Below are positions 15,812-24,519 of a stretch of DNA of 64,000 bases, piece by piece. The stretch covers positions 1 to 64,000 of the forward strand of contig JBCDFV010000006.1 of NCBI GenBank assembly GCA_039177555.1. Direction: 5' to 3'. Position 1 is the first letter of the stretch. Each line of letters starts with the position of its first letter. This stretch comes from JANQGH01 sp039177555. GTDB taxonomy: Bacteria > Pseudomonadota > Alphaproteobacteria > DSM-16000 > Inquilinaceae. The translations under genes were made by a program, and so were the position numbers. The notes beneath the pieces were generated by a model. That model ran no database searches, was not told where the DNA came from, and saw only the letters and a list, made by a program, of their open reading frames with translations.

Positions 15812-16873
15812 TCAAAGCGCGACGGCGGTGTGTTCGCGGATCGAGCGTTCCGCCGCCTGGCCCATGGCAACAGCCCACAAGCCATCATCGAGCGTGACCG
15901 CAGGTTTGCCACCGGTGCGGATCATGTCGCGAAAGGCAACGTGCTCGAAATAGGTCGCGCCATGATGGTCGCCCAACTGCAGCAGCTTTTCATCGACCGG
16001 AATGTGTTCGGTCGACATCGGAAGAATGTCTCCCATCCTGTTGACAAAGCCGCGTTTTCCGATCGACAGTCGCGAGGATGGAATGCCGCATTCCACCTTG
16101 CCCCCATCGCCGGTTACGGTGATTTCCTCCTGGTCGCGGCTGGCTTCGGCGAACATGCACAAATCCAGCATGGCGCGCGTGCCGTTGGCGAAATCGACCG
16201 CGACGAACGCGTTGTCGACGACGTCGGCAGCTTGGCCGTCGACGGTTTCATCGAGATGGTTCACGTCCTGGCCGCCCGTGGCATAGAGGCGAATTGGATC
16301 GCTGTTCGTGATCAGGCGCATCAGGTCGAAGAAGTGACAGCACTTCTCCACCATCGTGCCGCCGGACAGCGCGGACAGGCGGTTCCAGGCGCCGACCTTG
16401 TCTAGGAATGGAAAGCGATGCTCGCGGATCGCCAGCATGCGCAACTGGCCCACCGTGCCCTTGCGCACCTCCTCGATCAGGCGCGTGACCGGCGGCATGA
16501 AGCGATACTCCATCGCCACCCAAACGGGGGCGGCGCGTGACGATGCGGCGGCAATGACCGCCTGGCAGTCCTCCACTGTACTGCAGAGCGGCTTTTCCAC
16601 GATGATGGGCAGATCGGTCGCCACGGCATCGGCCAGAATGGACCTGTGGGTATGGTTCGGCGACGCGATCACAAGCGCGTCGAGGGCCTCGGCGCCCAGC
16701 ATGTCGCGATAGTCCGGATAGGCGGTGAGGCCCGTGAGCGCCGCCGCCTTTTGGCGCATGCCCGCGTCGGTATCGGCAACGGCGGTCACCTCGACGCCGT
16801 CGACGGCGCCCAGATTGCGAATGTGTTCCTGGCCCATATTGCCAGTGCCGATGACGCCATAGCGAAGGGTCAT
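15812..16873 (-). CDS. Gfo/Idh/MocA-family NAD(P)-dependent oxidoreductase
   Basis: The 353-residue protein begins YGVIGTGNMGQEHIRNL, a Rossmann nucleotide-binding motif. It contains the EKPLCSTVEDC box whose Lys is the usual catalytic residue, and a substrate region with HFFDLMRL. The C-terminal half is the expected beta-sheet domain. Members oxidise inositols or sugars, and this one resembles inositol 2-dehydrogenase-type proteins. Start ATG 16873 sits directly before the Rossmann strand. It is a single gene on the minus strand and the substrate is open. Confidence 0.85.
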   Translation of the reverse strand: MTLRYGVIGTGNMGQEHIRNLGAVDGVEVTAVADTDAGMRQKAAALTGLTAYPDYRDMLGAEALDALVIASPNHTHRSILADAVATDLPIIVEKPLCSTVEDCQAVIAAASSRAAPVWVAMEYRFMPPVTRLIEEVRKGTVGQLRMLAIREHRFPFLDKVGAWNRLSALSGGTMVEKCCHFFDLMRLITNSDPIRLYATGGQDVNHLDETVDGQAADVVDNAFVAVDFANGTRAMLDLCMFAEASRDQEEITVTGDGGKVECGIPSSRLSIGKRGFVNRMGDILPMSTEHIPVDEKLLQLGDHHGATYFEHVAFRDMIRTGGKPAVTLDDGLWAVAMGQAAERSIREHTAVAL

Positions 16874-17036
16874 GGCGTCCCGCCAATGCTGGTGGTCGGT
16901 CTGGACCCGGTTGTCATGTCGCGAAGAACCAATGGTATCGAAGGCGAGTCTGCCCGCCAAATCAGGCCGATTGGCGCTGCCTGTCAATAGTTTGCAGCGT
17001 CGATCTGGCCTGGGACGGCGACATGTGTCTCGGCAG

Positions 17037-17807
17037 TTAGGCGCCGCCGCGCGACCGGATGATCTGGCCGGTGATCCATTTGGCCTCGTCCGAAGCCAGG
17101 AAGGCAACCAGCCGCGCGGCGTCTCGCGGTTCCCCCAGGCGGCATGTCGGCGCGGCGTCGATCAGCGTTTGGCGCAGATCCTCGCCTATCCAACCGGTGT
17201 CCGTGACACCCGGATCGATGGCGTTGACGGTGATGCCCCGACCGGCAAGCGCCGGCGCGAGGCTGACCGTCAAAGCATCGATCGCGCCCTTGGTCGCGGC
17301 ATAGGCCAGCTCGTCCGGCATCGGCCCCGCCCCCTGCCCGGACGTCATGTTGATGATCCGGCCGCCCTCGGCCCGATCGAAATGCCGGACGAACTCCGCC
17401 GTGAGCAGGGCCGTGGCCCTCAGGTTGACGGCGTAGTGGGCATCCAGCCCGGCGGCGTCGAGCCGGTCGATCCCGTCGTGGGCCGAATAGGCCGCATTGT
17501 TGACGAGGATGTCGATCGTTCCAATGGCAGACCGGGCCTTGTCGAACAGGTCGGCCGCACCGCCCGGCTTCGACAGATCGACTTCGAAGCCCATGGCGCG
17601 CACGCCCAGGCTAGTGATCTCACCCAGGACGTCGTCGATCATCGGGCCCTTGTCGTCGGTCCAAGACTGCGCGCCATCATATGGACGGAAGTAAGCCAGG
17701 CAGGTATCCGCGCCCGCCGTCGCGAGTGCCCTTGCGATGGCAATACCAAGCCCATTGTGCCGCGAGGCACCGGTGATCAACGCCGTCTTGCCGGCCAAAG
17801 TGCCCAT
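17037..17807 (-). CDS. Short-chain dehydrogenase/reductase (FabG-like)
   Basis: A classical SDR of 256 residues. The cofactor loop is TGASRHNGLGIAIA, NNAAY follows strand four, and the catalytic Ser is in INMTSGQG with Tyr-x-x-x-Lys in YAATKGAID. The C-terminal ITGQIIRSRGGA is typical of the FabG group. The glycine loop carries an inserted RHN, as in enzymes named 3-oxoacyl-ACP reductase by homology. ATG 17807 follows GGGGG by five bases and is preferred over 17825. The substrate is unknown. Confidence 0.85.
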   Translation of the reverse strand: MGTLAGKTALITGASRHNGLGIAIARALATAGADTCLAYFRPYDGAQSWTDDKGPMIDDVLGEITSLGVRAMGFEVDLSKPGGAADLFDKARSAIGTIDILVNNAAYSAHDGIDRLDAAGLDAHYAVNLRATALLTAEFVRHFDRAEGGRIINMTSGQGAGPMPDELAYAATKGAIDALTVSLAPALAGRGITVNAIDPGVTDTGWIGEDLRQTLIDAAPTCRLGEPRDAARLVAFLASDEAKWITGQIIRSRGGA

Positions 17808-17989
17808 CTGTCCCCCAATCCGCATGACCGATAGCGCTCTCGGCCGCGATCACTTCGTCGCGAGCCCGCCAATCAGCGCCCAGCCTCCAAGGCGACAACT
17901 CCCTCAAACGCAGCTAGACTCGCGCATGCAACAGCCAGAGGTTGCACCAAGAGGCGCTCGCCATAACGACAATAAGGAGCAAGAGGCCG

Positions 17990-18277
17990 ATGTACATTGC
18001 GATTCGGAAATACCAGGCGGCAGGATCGGCGAAGGATGTCGAGGACGCCGTGCGGCGCGAGCTGGTGCCGGTGTTGAAGCAGGACCCCGGCTTTCGGGGT
18101 TTCTATATGATCGATGACGGTGGCAGCACGATCGCATCGGTCAGCATCTTCGACAGCGAGGAAGCGGCCCGCCGATCGAATGAGCAAGCGGTCGCCGCAC
18201 GGGCCAAATTCATGCACCTGTTGCCGGACGAACCGGAAATCGTGGTCGGCGAGGCCGGCATCGCCGAAACCGTCTGA
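17990..18277 (+). CDS. Small ABM-like dimeric alpha/beta-barrel protein
   Basis: A 95-residue protein whose pattern (MYIAIRKYQ, a helix, GFRGFYMIDDGGSTIASVSIFDSEEAARRSN) fits the ferredoxin-like antibiotic-biosynthesis-monooxygenase fold, a group of small dimers with diverse or unknown activity. ATG 17990 has a strong AAGGAG site about 10 bases upstream. It ends three bases before the convergent haloacid dehalogenase gene. The catalytic role cannot be read from the sequence. Confidence 0.75.
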   Translation: MYIAIRKYQAAGSAKDVEDAVRRELVPVLKQDPGFRGFYMIDDGGSTIASVSIFDSEEAARRSNEQAVAARAKFMHLLPDEPEIVVGEAGIAETV

Positions 18278-18280
18278 CCG

Positions 18281-18973
18281 CTAGGCGCGCACGCCCACCA
18301 GGGCCGGCAGTTCAGCCAATGAGGTGATCACGGCGGCCGGTCCTGCGGGCAGCTTGTCCTGCTGCTGGCCAAGTCGATTGCACCAGCAGGCGGCGAAGCC
18401 GAAACGGGCGGCGCCGGCGATGTCCCAACCGTTGCTGGAGATGAAGCACACCCGTGCCGGTTCGACGTTCAGGCGATCGACCGCGAGTTGATAGGCCGGC
18501 GCTGCGGGCTTGTGGATGCCGACATCCTCTACGGAAAGGACGGCGTCGAAGTCCTGGTCGAGCCCGGCGGACGCCACGGCTGCATACAGCATCTGTGGCG
18601 ATCCGTTGGATAGGATCGCCGTGCCGACGCCGCCTTCGCGCAACGCCTGAAGGACAGATGCGACCTCGGGATAGGCGGTCAGCGCCCTATAGAGATCGAG
18701 CAGGCGCGCCCTGAGGGCAGGATCGTCGACGCCGAAGCTGGCCAGGGCAAAGTCGAGGCCGCGCGTCGTGGTCTCCCATAGGTCCAGATGGGCGCCCATA
18801 ATGTCGCTGAGCCAGGCATACTCCAGCTGCTTTTGGCGCCACAGGGCCGACACGGCAGCAGCCTTCTCGCCCAGCGCCTCGCCCCCGCGCTGGACAGCGG
18901 AGTGGACGTCGAACAGTGTGCCATAGGCGTCGAACACGCAGACGGCGATATCGGCAAAGGGCTTGCTTGTCAT
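18281..18973 (-). CDS. Haloacid dehalogenase, type II (L-2-haloacid dehalogenase-like)
   Basis: The 230-residue HAD-superfamily protein has all four motifs in type II form: FDAYGTLFDV with nucleophile Asp15, AILSNGSP, a Lys in VGIHKPAAPAY, and SSNGWDIAGA. The 'SNG' plus 'SSNxWD' combination is characteristic of L-2-haloacid dehalogenases, which hydrolyse 2-chloro- and 2-fluoro-carboxylates to hydroxy acids. It is followed on the same strand (upstream) by a drug-type MFS exporter. The assignment to the subfamily is good; the physiological substrate is unknown. Confidence 0.88.
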   Translation of the reverse strand: MTSKPFADIAVCVFDAYGTLFDVHSAVQRGGEALGEKAAAVSALWRQKQLEYAWLSDIMGAHLDLWETTTRGLDFALASFGVDDPALRARLLDLYRALTAYPEVASVLQALREGGVGTAILSNGSPQMLYAAVASAGLDQDFDAVLSVEDVGIHKPAAPAYQLAVDRLNVEPARVCFISSNGWDIAGAARFGFAACWCNRLGQQQDKLPAGPAAVITSLAELPALVGVRA

Positions 18974-19045
18974 GGGCAGACTCTTGTCTGGACGCTGGCA
19001 GAATGGCCGGACAGCAAAACCCGCAAAAGCCGCCGGCGCAACCGC

Positions 19046-20602
19046 TTAGGGCGCCGACTTCGAGGTTCGCAGCAGCACGAATTGGGCGATGGCGCCGATC
19101 GCGGCGACAATGACGCACAAGAGGGTCAGCGCCTCGAAGCCGGCATCGACGGCGTGCCTCAACGCGGCCTGGACAGTGGCGGCGGTCGCCGCCTCGAACT
19201 GGCCCAACACGGACTGCAACTGTGCGGCGTCAGCATGCAGTCCGGCGCGGACGGCGGACAGTTGCGTCGGATCGGTAATCTGAAGCTCCGCCAGACTGTT
19301 CGCCAGAGACCCCTCGGTGGCCGCGGCCGACACCAGGCCGCCGAGCGATACGCCGATCGTGGCCCCCAGAAAGGTGAACGTCGTCAACAGGCCGGCCCCC
19401 TGCCCGGTCTGATGGGGCGACAGGGTCGCCAAACCGATGCCGGAGAAGACCGGTACCGTCAGACCCAGGCCGAGGCCGCAGAGGACCAGAGCCGTTTCCA
19501 GCCCCACGAGGTTGTCGACGGCCACTTCGATATGGAGCAGCAGCGCGCCGAGGCAGAGCAACACCATACCGGTGGTAACGACGCTGCGCGGCCCCAGGCG
19601 TGATACTGCCCGGTCGACGAACAGCGAAACGACGAACATCACGATGGTCAGCGCAATCAGCGTGACGCCGGCCTGGGCGGCGCTGTCACCGAGGGTCAGC
19701 GTGTTCTGCACGAAGACACTGGCGAAATAGAGGATGCCGTAGATCAGGAAGAAGGTGCTTAAAATGCCGACGGTGGCGGCGATGAAGTGGCGGTGGCGAA
19801 ACAGCTTCAGGTCCAGGAACGGCCGCTCCAACCGGCGCTCGCGCAGCAGCAGGATCACCAGTGCGGCGACCGCAACGAATAGCGTGCCAAGGGTCGCGAC
19901 CGAAGCCCAGCCGAGGCCCTGGGCGTGGGTGATCGCGTATGTGAAAGCGGCCATCGCCACGGCCAGCAGCACAAAGCCGGGATAGTCGCGTTTGCCCGCC
20001 GAACGTTCGGCCCTGGCCTCAACGTGGCCGCGCATAGCCGCAGCCACAATCACGAACGCCAGCGCGGCAATAGCCAGACTAACCCAGAAAACGGCCCGCC
20101 AGTCGAGATAGTGGGTCAAGAGACCGCCGACGATCGGACCTATGCCGAGGCCGAGGCCGAGAAATCCGCTCCAGATCCCTGCCGCGACCTGGCGCTGGTG
20201 TTCGGGGAAGGTCGCCTTGAACAGGGCCAGCGACATGGGCAGCAAGAGGGCGCCGGCGAAGCCCTGGATGGCGCGGCCAATCAGGATTGTCGCCGCGTTG
20301 CCAGCCAGCGCGATCATCACATAGGCGATCATGAAGCTGACCGCGCCGGCGAGAAACACGCGCCCATGGCCGAAATGGTCGCCGATGCGGCCGGCGGCGG
20401 CCAGGAACACGGCGCCGGTCAAGAAGTAGATCGTGACGATCCATTGGACGGTGACGGGGCCGATATCGAACGCGTGGCGAATGGCCGGGACGGCCGTGAT
20501 CAGCGCCGTGCCATTCATGGTCAGGCTGAACACGCCCAGGCACGCGCCGGCCATGACGGTCCAGCGATTGGGGCCCGTGCCGGGAGGCGCCGCAACGGTC
20601 AC
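19046..20602 (-). CDS. MFS drug transporter, DHA2 (EmrB/QacA-like) type
   Basis: A 518-residue protein with about 14 hydrophobic segments. It contains the DHA2 motifs AAGRIGDHFGHGRVFLAG (motif A) and LLPMSLALFKATFPEHQR (between helices 4 and 5), plus the typical WIVTIYFLTGAVFLAAAG helix 2 region. These pumps use the proton gradient to expel lipophilic drugs or acids from the cytoplasm. GTG 20602 is preceded by GGGGGA eight bases upstream. It is flanked by the dehalogenase and an ATP-grasp gene on the same strand, with gaps of 70-110 bases. Confidence 0.88.
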   Translation of the reverse strand: MTVAAPPGTGPNRWTVMAGACLGVFSLTMNGTALITAVPAIRHAFDIGPVTVQWIVTIYFLTGAVFLAAAGRIGDHFGHGRVFLAGAVSFMIAYVMIALAGNAATILIGRAIQGFAGALLLPMSLALFKATFPEHQRQVAAGIWSGFLGLGLGIGPIVGGLLTHYLDWRAVFWVSLAIAALAFVIVAAAMRGHVEARAERSAGKRDYPGFVLLAVAMAAFTYAITHAQGLGWASVATLGTLFVAVAALVILLLRERRLERPFLDLKLFRHRHFIAATVGILSTFFLIYGILYFASVFVQNTLTLGDSAAQAGVTLIALTIVMFVVSLFVDRAVSRLGPRSVVTTGMVLLCLGALLLHIEVAVDNLVGLETALVLCGLGLGLTVPVFSGIGLATLSPHQTGQGAGLLTTFTFLGATIGVSLGGLVSAAATEGSLANSLAELQITDPTQLSAVRAGLHADAAQLQSVLGQFEAATAATVQAALRHAVDAGFEALTLLCVIVAAIGAIAQFVLLRTSKSAP

Positions 20603-20709
20603 ACCAGCGATCCCCCTTGCATTGCCGGAAGGCTCAACGGTTCGCGCGCTGACTATCCAGCAAGGCGCCCGGCCCTACCGGCAGCCGGTGAGCAGCTTGG
20701 GCGGGCATG

Positions 20710-21885
20710 TCATGGATCGGCATTCGCCGGCCAGTCGGGCATTGGCGCGCCGTCCCAGGAGACGTCGCCGATAAAGGCTTGGCCGAAATCGATATGCTCG
20801 CGCTCGGCACGCTTGGACCAATGGCGCAGATTGATGAAGAAGTACAGCGCCGGCAGCATGTCTTCGGCGGAGATGTAGACGTCTGGCGTCGTCAGCAGCT
20901 CCCGGACCAGTTGGCGCGCCGGCAACTGAACCATCCCAGGCTTGAAGAGGAAGGCGTCGTACTGCCGCCGGGCGTCCGGTTCGACGATCCGCGTTTCGGT
21001 GGGCTCGCCAAGAACCGCATCGGCGACCCAGGTCTTCGGCGTCAGGAAAACCCCGGCGCTGGAACGCGGGTTGCATTCGATCATGACGAAGCCATTCGGC
21101 GTACGCCGAAAATCGAAGCCGATGAAGCCGGTGTAGTTGAACCGGGCGCAAATCGCCGAGGTCACCTCCAGCGATCCGAAATCCTCAATCGAGGAGAACT
21201 GTACGGAGAACCCGCCGGAGGCCTGAATGGTCGGCTCGTAGACGCAGTGGACCAACACCTTGCCGTTTCGAACCACACTGAACGAGCAGGCGTCGTTGCC
21301 TTCGACGTATTCCTGGACCAGCCAGGGGTTTTCGGCCGTTGGCTCGCAGTCATCGAGGCTGATCTCGCCAGCCCTGGGACCGTGGTTGGTGAGATAGACC
21401 ATGCCGCCGCGCGAGTAGGCTGGGCGGGCGACGAAAGCATCAAACTGACCGACCGCCGTTCGCAGATCATCGCGATCGGCTACCACGTCGGTCCTCGGTG
21501 CCGGCAACCCGAGATCGGCGCACAGTTCGATGAACCGGGCCTTGTCGTGCAGGCAGGCAATGGTGTCGAAAGCCGGTGCGAAAAGCGGTGCGGGGATTTT
21601 GTCGGCGTAGCGGGCCAGGAAAAAGCCGTCCTCGTAGGACGGCACGACAAGGTCAATGCCGCGCTGCTGCACGATCTCGGCGATGTCTTGCGCATACTGA
21701 ACCGGGTCCGACGCCGCTGCCGCGGCGACATGAAGTCTGTCCACGGCGTTCGAATGCATCGCCGTGGCCAGCTTGAAACTGTCAACCACGTCGATCCGGC
21801 ACGGGCCCTGGTGGAGCGCCCGCACGATCCCCGTGGCCGGGTGAAAGCGCCCGCAGGTCACCACGACGCGTCGGTCGCCGCTCAT
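20710..21885 (-). CDS. ATP-grasp domain carboxylate-amine ligase-like protein
   Basis: The 391-residue protein has a Rossmann-like N-terminal third (VVVTCGRFHPATGIVRAL) followed by the ATP-grasp fold. AFVARPAYSRGG is the nucleotide-binding Lys/Arg region, and GFIGFDFRRTPNGFVMIECNPRSS holds the metal-binding Glu and Asn. It is related to carbamoyl-phosphate-synthase-like ligases that couple ATP to amide bond formation. A C-terminal region of about 90 residues with DFGQAFIGDVSWD is unassigned. No partner gene indicates a substrate. Confidence 0.78.
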   Translation of the reverse strand: MSGDRRVVVTCGRFHPATGIVRALHQGPCRIDVVDSFKLATAMHSNAVDRLHVAAAAASDPVQYAQDIAEIVQQRGIDLVVPSYEDGFFLARYADKIPAPLFAPAFDTIACLHDKARFIELCADLGLPAPRTDVVADRDDLRTAVGQFDAFVARPAYSRGGMVYLTNHGPRAGEISLDDCEPTAENPWLVQEYVEGNDACSFSVVRNGKVLVHCVYEPTIQASGGFSVQFSSIEDFGSLEVTSAICARFNYTGFIGFDFRRTPNGFVMIECNPRSSAGVFLTPKTWVADAVLGEPTETRIVEPDARRQYDAFLFKPGMVQLPARQLVRELLTTPDVYISAEDMLPALYFFINLRHWSKRAEREHIDFGQAFIGDVSWDGAPMPDWPANADP

Positions 21886-22052
21886 GCCGACCGCGCCTTC
21901 AGCCGGGCTGGACCAAGAAAGCGCGCTCGGCCGGTTTGATGACCGATTGGCGGGTCAGGTCTGCCGACATCACGGTGCTGTGGCTTCTGTACCTTCATGC
22001 GAGACCAGGCTTTTGCGAGCGGTTGACGGCGTTCAATCCAGGATAGCCGGTA

Positions 22053-22070
22053 ATGCGCCAAATGGCGCAT
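22053..22070. promoter_or_regulatory. Perfect 18-bp palindrome upstream of the zincin gene
   Basis: ATGCGCCA, a central AA and TGGCGCAT form a perfect inverted repeat ending 36 bases before the zincin start. TTGACG at 22023-22028 could be a -35 element. The position fits an operator or an mRNA hairpin; no regulator gene is adjacent. Confidence 0.45.
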
Positions 22071-22106
22071 GCTAAGTCTTCTGCCTCAATCCGAAGGGAG
22101 GGCGAG

Positions 22107-23852
22107 ATGGGTCTGTTTCATCCATTCACGGTGCGGCTCAGCGACGGTGAGAGCATGGTCGTGCACCTGGCGACCGCCGTTAACGCCGAACGTTTCCCCG
22201 AGATCCGCCAGAGCATTATCGACGGCACCTTCCACAGGTTCAGCCACCCGAAGACCGGCAAGCCCTTCACGGTCGAGGCGCCGTTCATGTACACCGACAT
22301 GAGCCGCGACACCTTCTTCGCCGTCCATCCGCCGAAGACCCGCTTTGCCTGGATGGATGATTCCGAGGCGCTGGAACAGGAACTGGACAAGATCCCGGCG
22401 TCCCTGTCGGCGTATGACAAACGCTACGCGCGGGTCGTGTACGGCCTTGGCGAGTTGCGGGAAAAGCTGGTCGCGCAAGAAGCCGCGCTGGACGATCGGA
22501 TCGTGGAATTGATGAAGGTATTCCTGATCCACGAGCACCCGTTTTTGATCCAAAAGCCGCGTCTGCGCCTGATGCTGGACGGCGTCGACGACGAAAAGTA
22601 CGGCTTCGTCGCCGCCTTCGACCATGATCGCGAGGCGTTCGAGGTCGCCGTGCCGCGCGACATCGCCGATGAGCTGGTCGAAGACCGGGACACACTGAAG
22701 GGCTGGGTCAATCGTAACCATACCCACGCCAACATCTTCGACGACAGCCGCGAGCGCTGGGTGAATTTCTGGCGCTGGTCACCGACGCTGAGCGCCATCC
22801 GCACCTTGCGCGAAATGGCGCGTCTGGCGGCATCCGGCGGCACGGTGCCGATGGACAGTAGCCGCTTTCAGACCATGCTGCGCACCCTGCCGCGCGGCAA
22901 GCGGCTGCCGGGTACGGCCAAGCGCGACCTGCGCACGCTGCACGACCACGCCAAGCGCGCGGGCGAGGCCAAGCTGCAGGATACGCTGTTCGAAATCCGG
23001 TTCGGCATTGAGCTTGAGGACGACTGGGCCTTCAACAACGATCCGGACGATATCGACACCCTGTGGTCCCTGCTGCGCGACCTTCCCGACAGCAATGTCG
23101 AAGGCAATGCCAACCTGAAGAGCCTGTATCTGGCCGAGGGCAAGGGCGGCGGCTGGTACGAGCCGTGGAGCGGCGACGTCCATATCGGCGAAACCACGCT
23201 CAGGCGGCGCGAGCGCTTCGAGGACGTGGTCCGGCACGAGGTCGGCCATGCCGTGCACGAAAAGCGCAAGGATGATGTCGACCCCTGGCTGGCCGACGAA
23301 TTCGGCTGGCGCATGTTCGACCCAACCAATGCCGGCATCGACGCCTGGGTCGACATGATGGGCGGCTGGGGCACGCTGACCAGCGGCCAACGGCGTGACG
23401 TGCGCGCCTTTTTGCGCACGGCGCTGGGCACCGGCAGCAGTTGGAATCCAGGCCCGGAACCCAACGCGCCCGCCGGCCACCCCTGGAGCCAGCCCGGCTT
23501 CGGCCCGCGCCTGGCCTATGAGCGCACGGGCGCGGACTGGTATCGGAACAATCGCAATTGGTTCCGGGTCGGCGACCAGGCCTTCTTCCTGAACTTCTGG
23601 TACCAGAAGCTGATGACCGTCGGCGTGTCGACACTGGACCTGATCAATCGCGGCATGCCCAGCAGCTATGCCGCCATGTCGCCCTATGAGTTCTTCGCCG
23701 AGCTTTATGCTCTCTACTACGATCTCGACGACCGGATGCGGCCGAACATACCCGAAAGCGCGCAAGCCTGGCTGGACACCCATATCGGCAGCGCCGGCGG
23801 CGACCTTGGCCCGGCCCACCGGTCGGGCGGCACCCGTATCCCTCGCCCTTGA
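22107..23852 (+). CDS. Putative zinc metalloprotease with HExxH (lethal-factor-like signature)
   Basis: I do not recognise the full 581-residue protein. Its C-terminal third contains HEVGHAVHE (His377, Glu378, His381), a gluzincin HExxH site. It is followed 150 residues later by SPYEFFAELYALYY, where Glu528 or Glu532 could be the third zinc ligand. The pair of motifs resembles the anthrax-lethal-factor-type catalytic core (HEFGHAV ... EFFAEAF). The N-terminal 350 residues are rich in charged helices, with no signal peptide and no membrane segment. ATG 22107 follows GGGAGGG and is preferred over the upstream frame start at 22053, which lies within the palindrome. A toxin or effector role is only a hypothesis. 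Confidence 0.65.
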   Translation: MGLFHPFTVRLSDGESMVVHLATAVNAERFPEIRQSIIDGTFHRFSHPKTGKPFTVEAPFMYTDMSRDTFFAVHPPKTRFAWMDDSEALEQELDKIPASLSAYDKRYARVVYGLGELREKLVAQEAALDDRIVELMKVFLIHEHPFLIQKPRLRLMLDGVDDEKYGFVAAFDHDREAFEVAVPRDIADELVEDRDTLKGWVNRNHTHANIFDDSRERWVNFWRWSPTLSAIRTLREMARLAASGGTVPMDSSRFQTMLRTLPRGKRLPGTAKRDLRTLHDHAKRAGEAKLQDTLFEIRFGIELEDDWAFNNDPDDIDTLWSLLRDLPDSNVEGNANLKSLYLAEGKGGGWYEPWSGDVHIGETTLRRRERFEDVVRHEVGHAVHEKRKDDVDPWLADEFGWRMFDPTNAGIDAWVDMMGGWGTLTSGQRRDVRAFLRTALGTGSSWNPGPEPNAPAGHPWSQPGFGPRLAYERTGADWYRNNRNWFRVGDQAFFLNFWYQKLMTVGVSTLDLINRGMPSSYAAMSPYEFFAELYALYYDLDDRMRPNIPESAQAWLDTHIGSAGGDLGPAHRSGGTRIPRP

Positions 23853-23990
23853 TACCCCTCGACCGACGCTTGCCGGCAAATGTGGGCCATCGGCAGGCCT
23901 CGGCTGGACCTTGCGAAGCCAGCCGTTGATTGCGCAAAAGAGTTGCTGTTGAGTGACGGGGAATCGTTTGACGCCGAGAAGGACAGCACC

Positions 23991-24389
23991 ATGCGAACGC
24001 CCACCGGTTTTCTGGTAGCAGCGATGGCCGCCACTCTACTAACCCCGTTCGGCGCCAGCGCCGACCCGACGATGGAGTGCGATGGCACAAGCCAGGTCGA
24101 AATCAGCCAGTGTCTGGACGAGACGCTGGCGCGGGCCGACGCCGCCGTCGATGAGGCCTTCTCGTTTGCCCTCACGTCGGCGGCGGAGACGGACGAAGCC
24201 ACAGGCCGCGCCAGCGTCGTGCCTGCCTTGTACGCCAGCCAGTCGGCTTGGGAGACCTTCCGCGAGAGCCAGTGCGACTATGTCGGTTCGACCTATGGCG
24301 GTGGTTCCGGGACCGGTGTTGCGATCCTCGCTTGCCGCATCACGGAGGCGCGCGCGCGAACAACAGAACTGATGAGCGGTCTCGACTAG
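23991..24389 (+). CDS. LprI/DUF1311-like secreted protein (second copy type)
   Basis: The 132-residue protein has a signal peptide (MRTPTGFLVAAMAATLLTPFGASA) and a mature domain with CDGTSQVEISQCLDETLARADAAVDEA, then SQSAWETFRESQCDYV and ILACRITEARARTTEL. This is the DUF1311/LprI pattern with paired cysteines. An AAGGA lies upstream of ATG 23991. It follows the zincin gene by 138 bases in the same direction. It is a distant relative, by motif, of the protein at 4197-4556. Confidence 0.8.
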   Translation: MRTPTGFLVAAMAATLLTPFGASADPTMECDGTSQVEISQCLDETLARADAAVDEAFSFALTSAAETDEATGRASVVPALYASQSAWETFRESQCDYVGSTYGGGSGTGVAILACRITEARARTTELMSGLD

Positions 24390-24519
24390 AACTGTCGGCG
24401 CCTTTTGGTGTCTACCTCAACGGCCCCTTCAACTTCATCGATTTTTTGATATCTTCCCGGCCTTCCGACGACGAACCAGCGTCGCGCCCCGGTTATCGCA
24501 ATCCAATGTGGAGCCCCCC

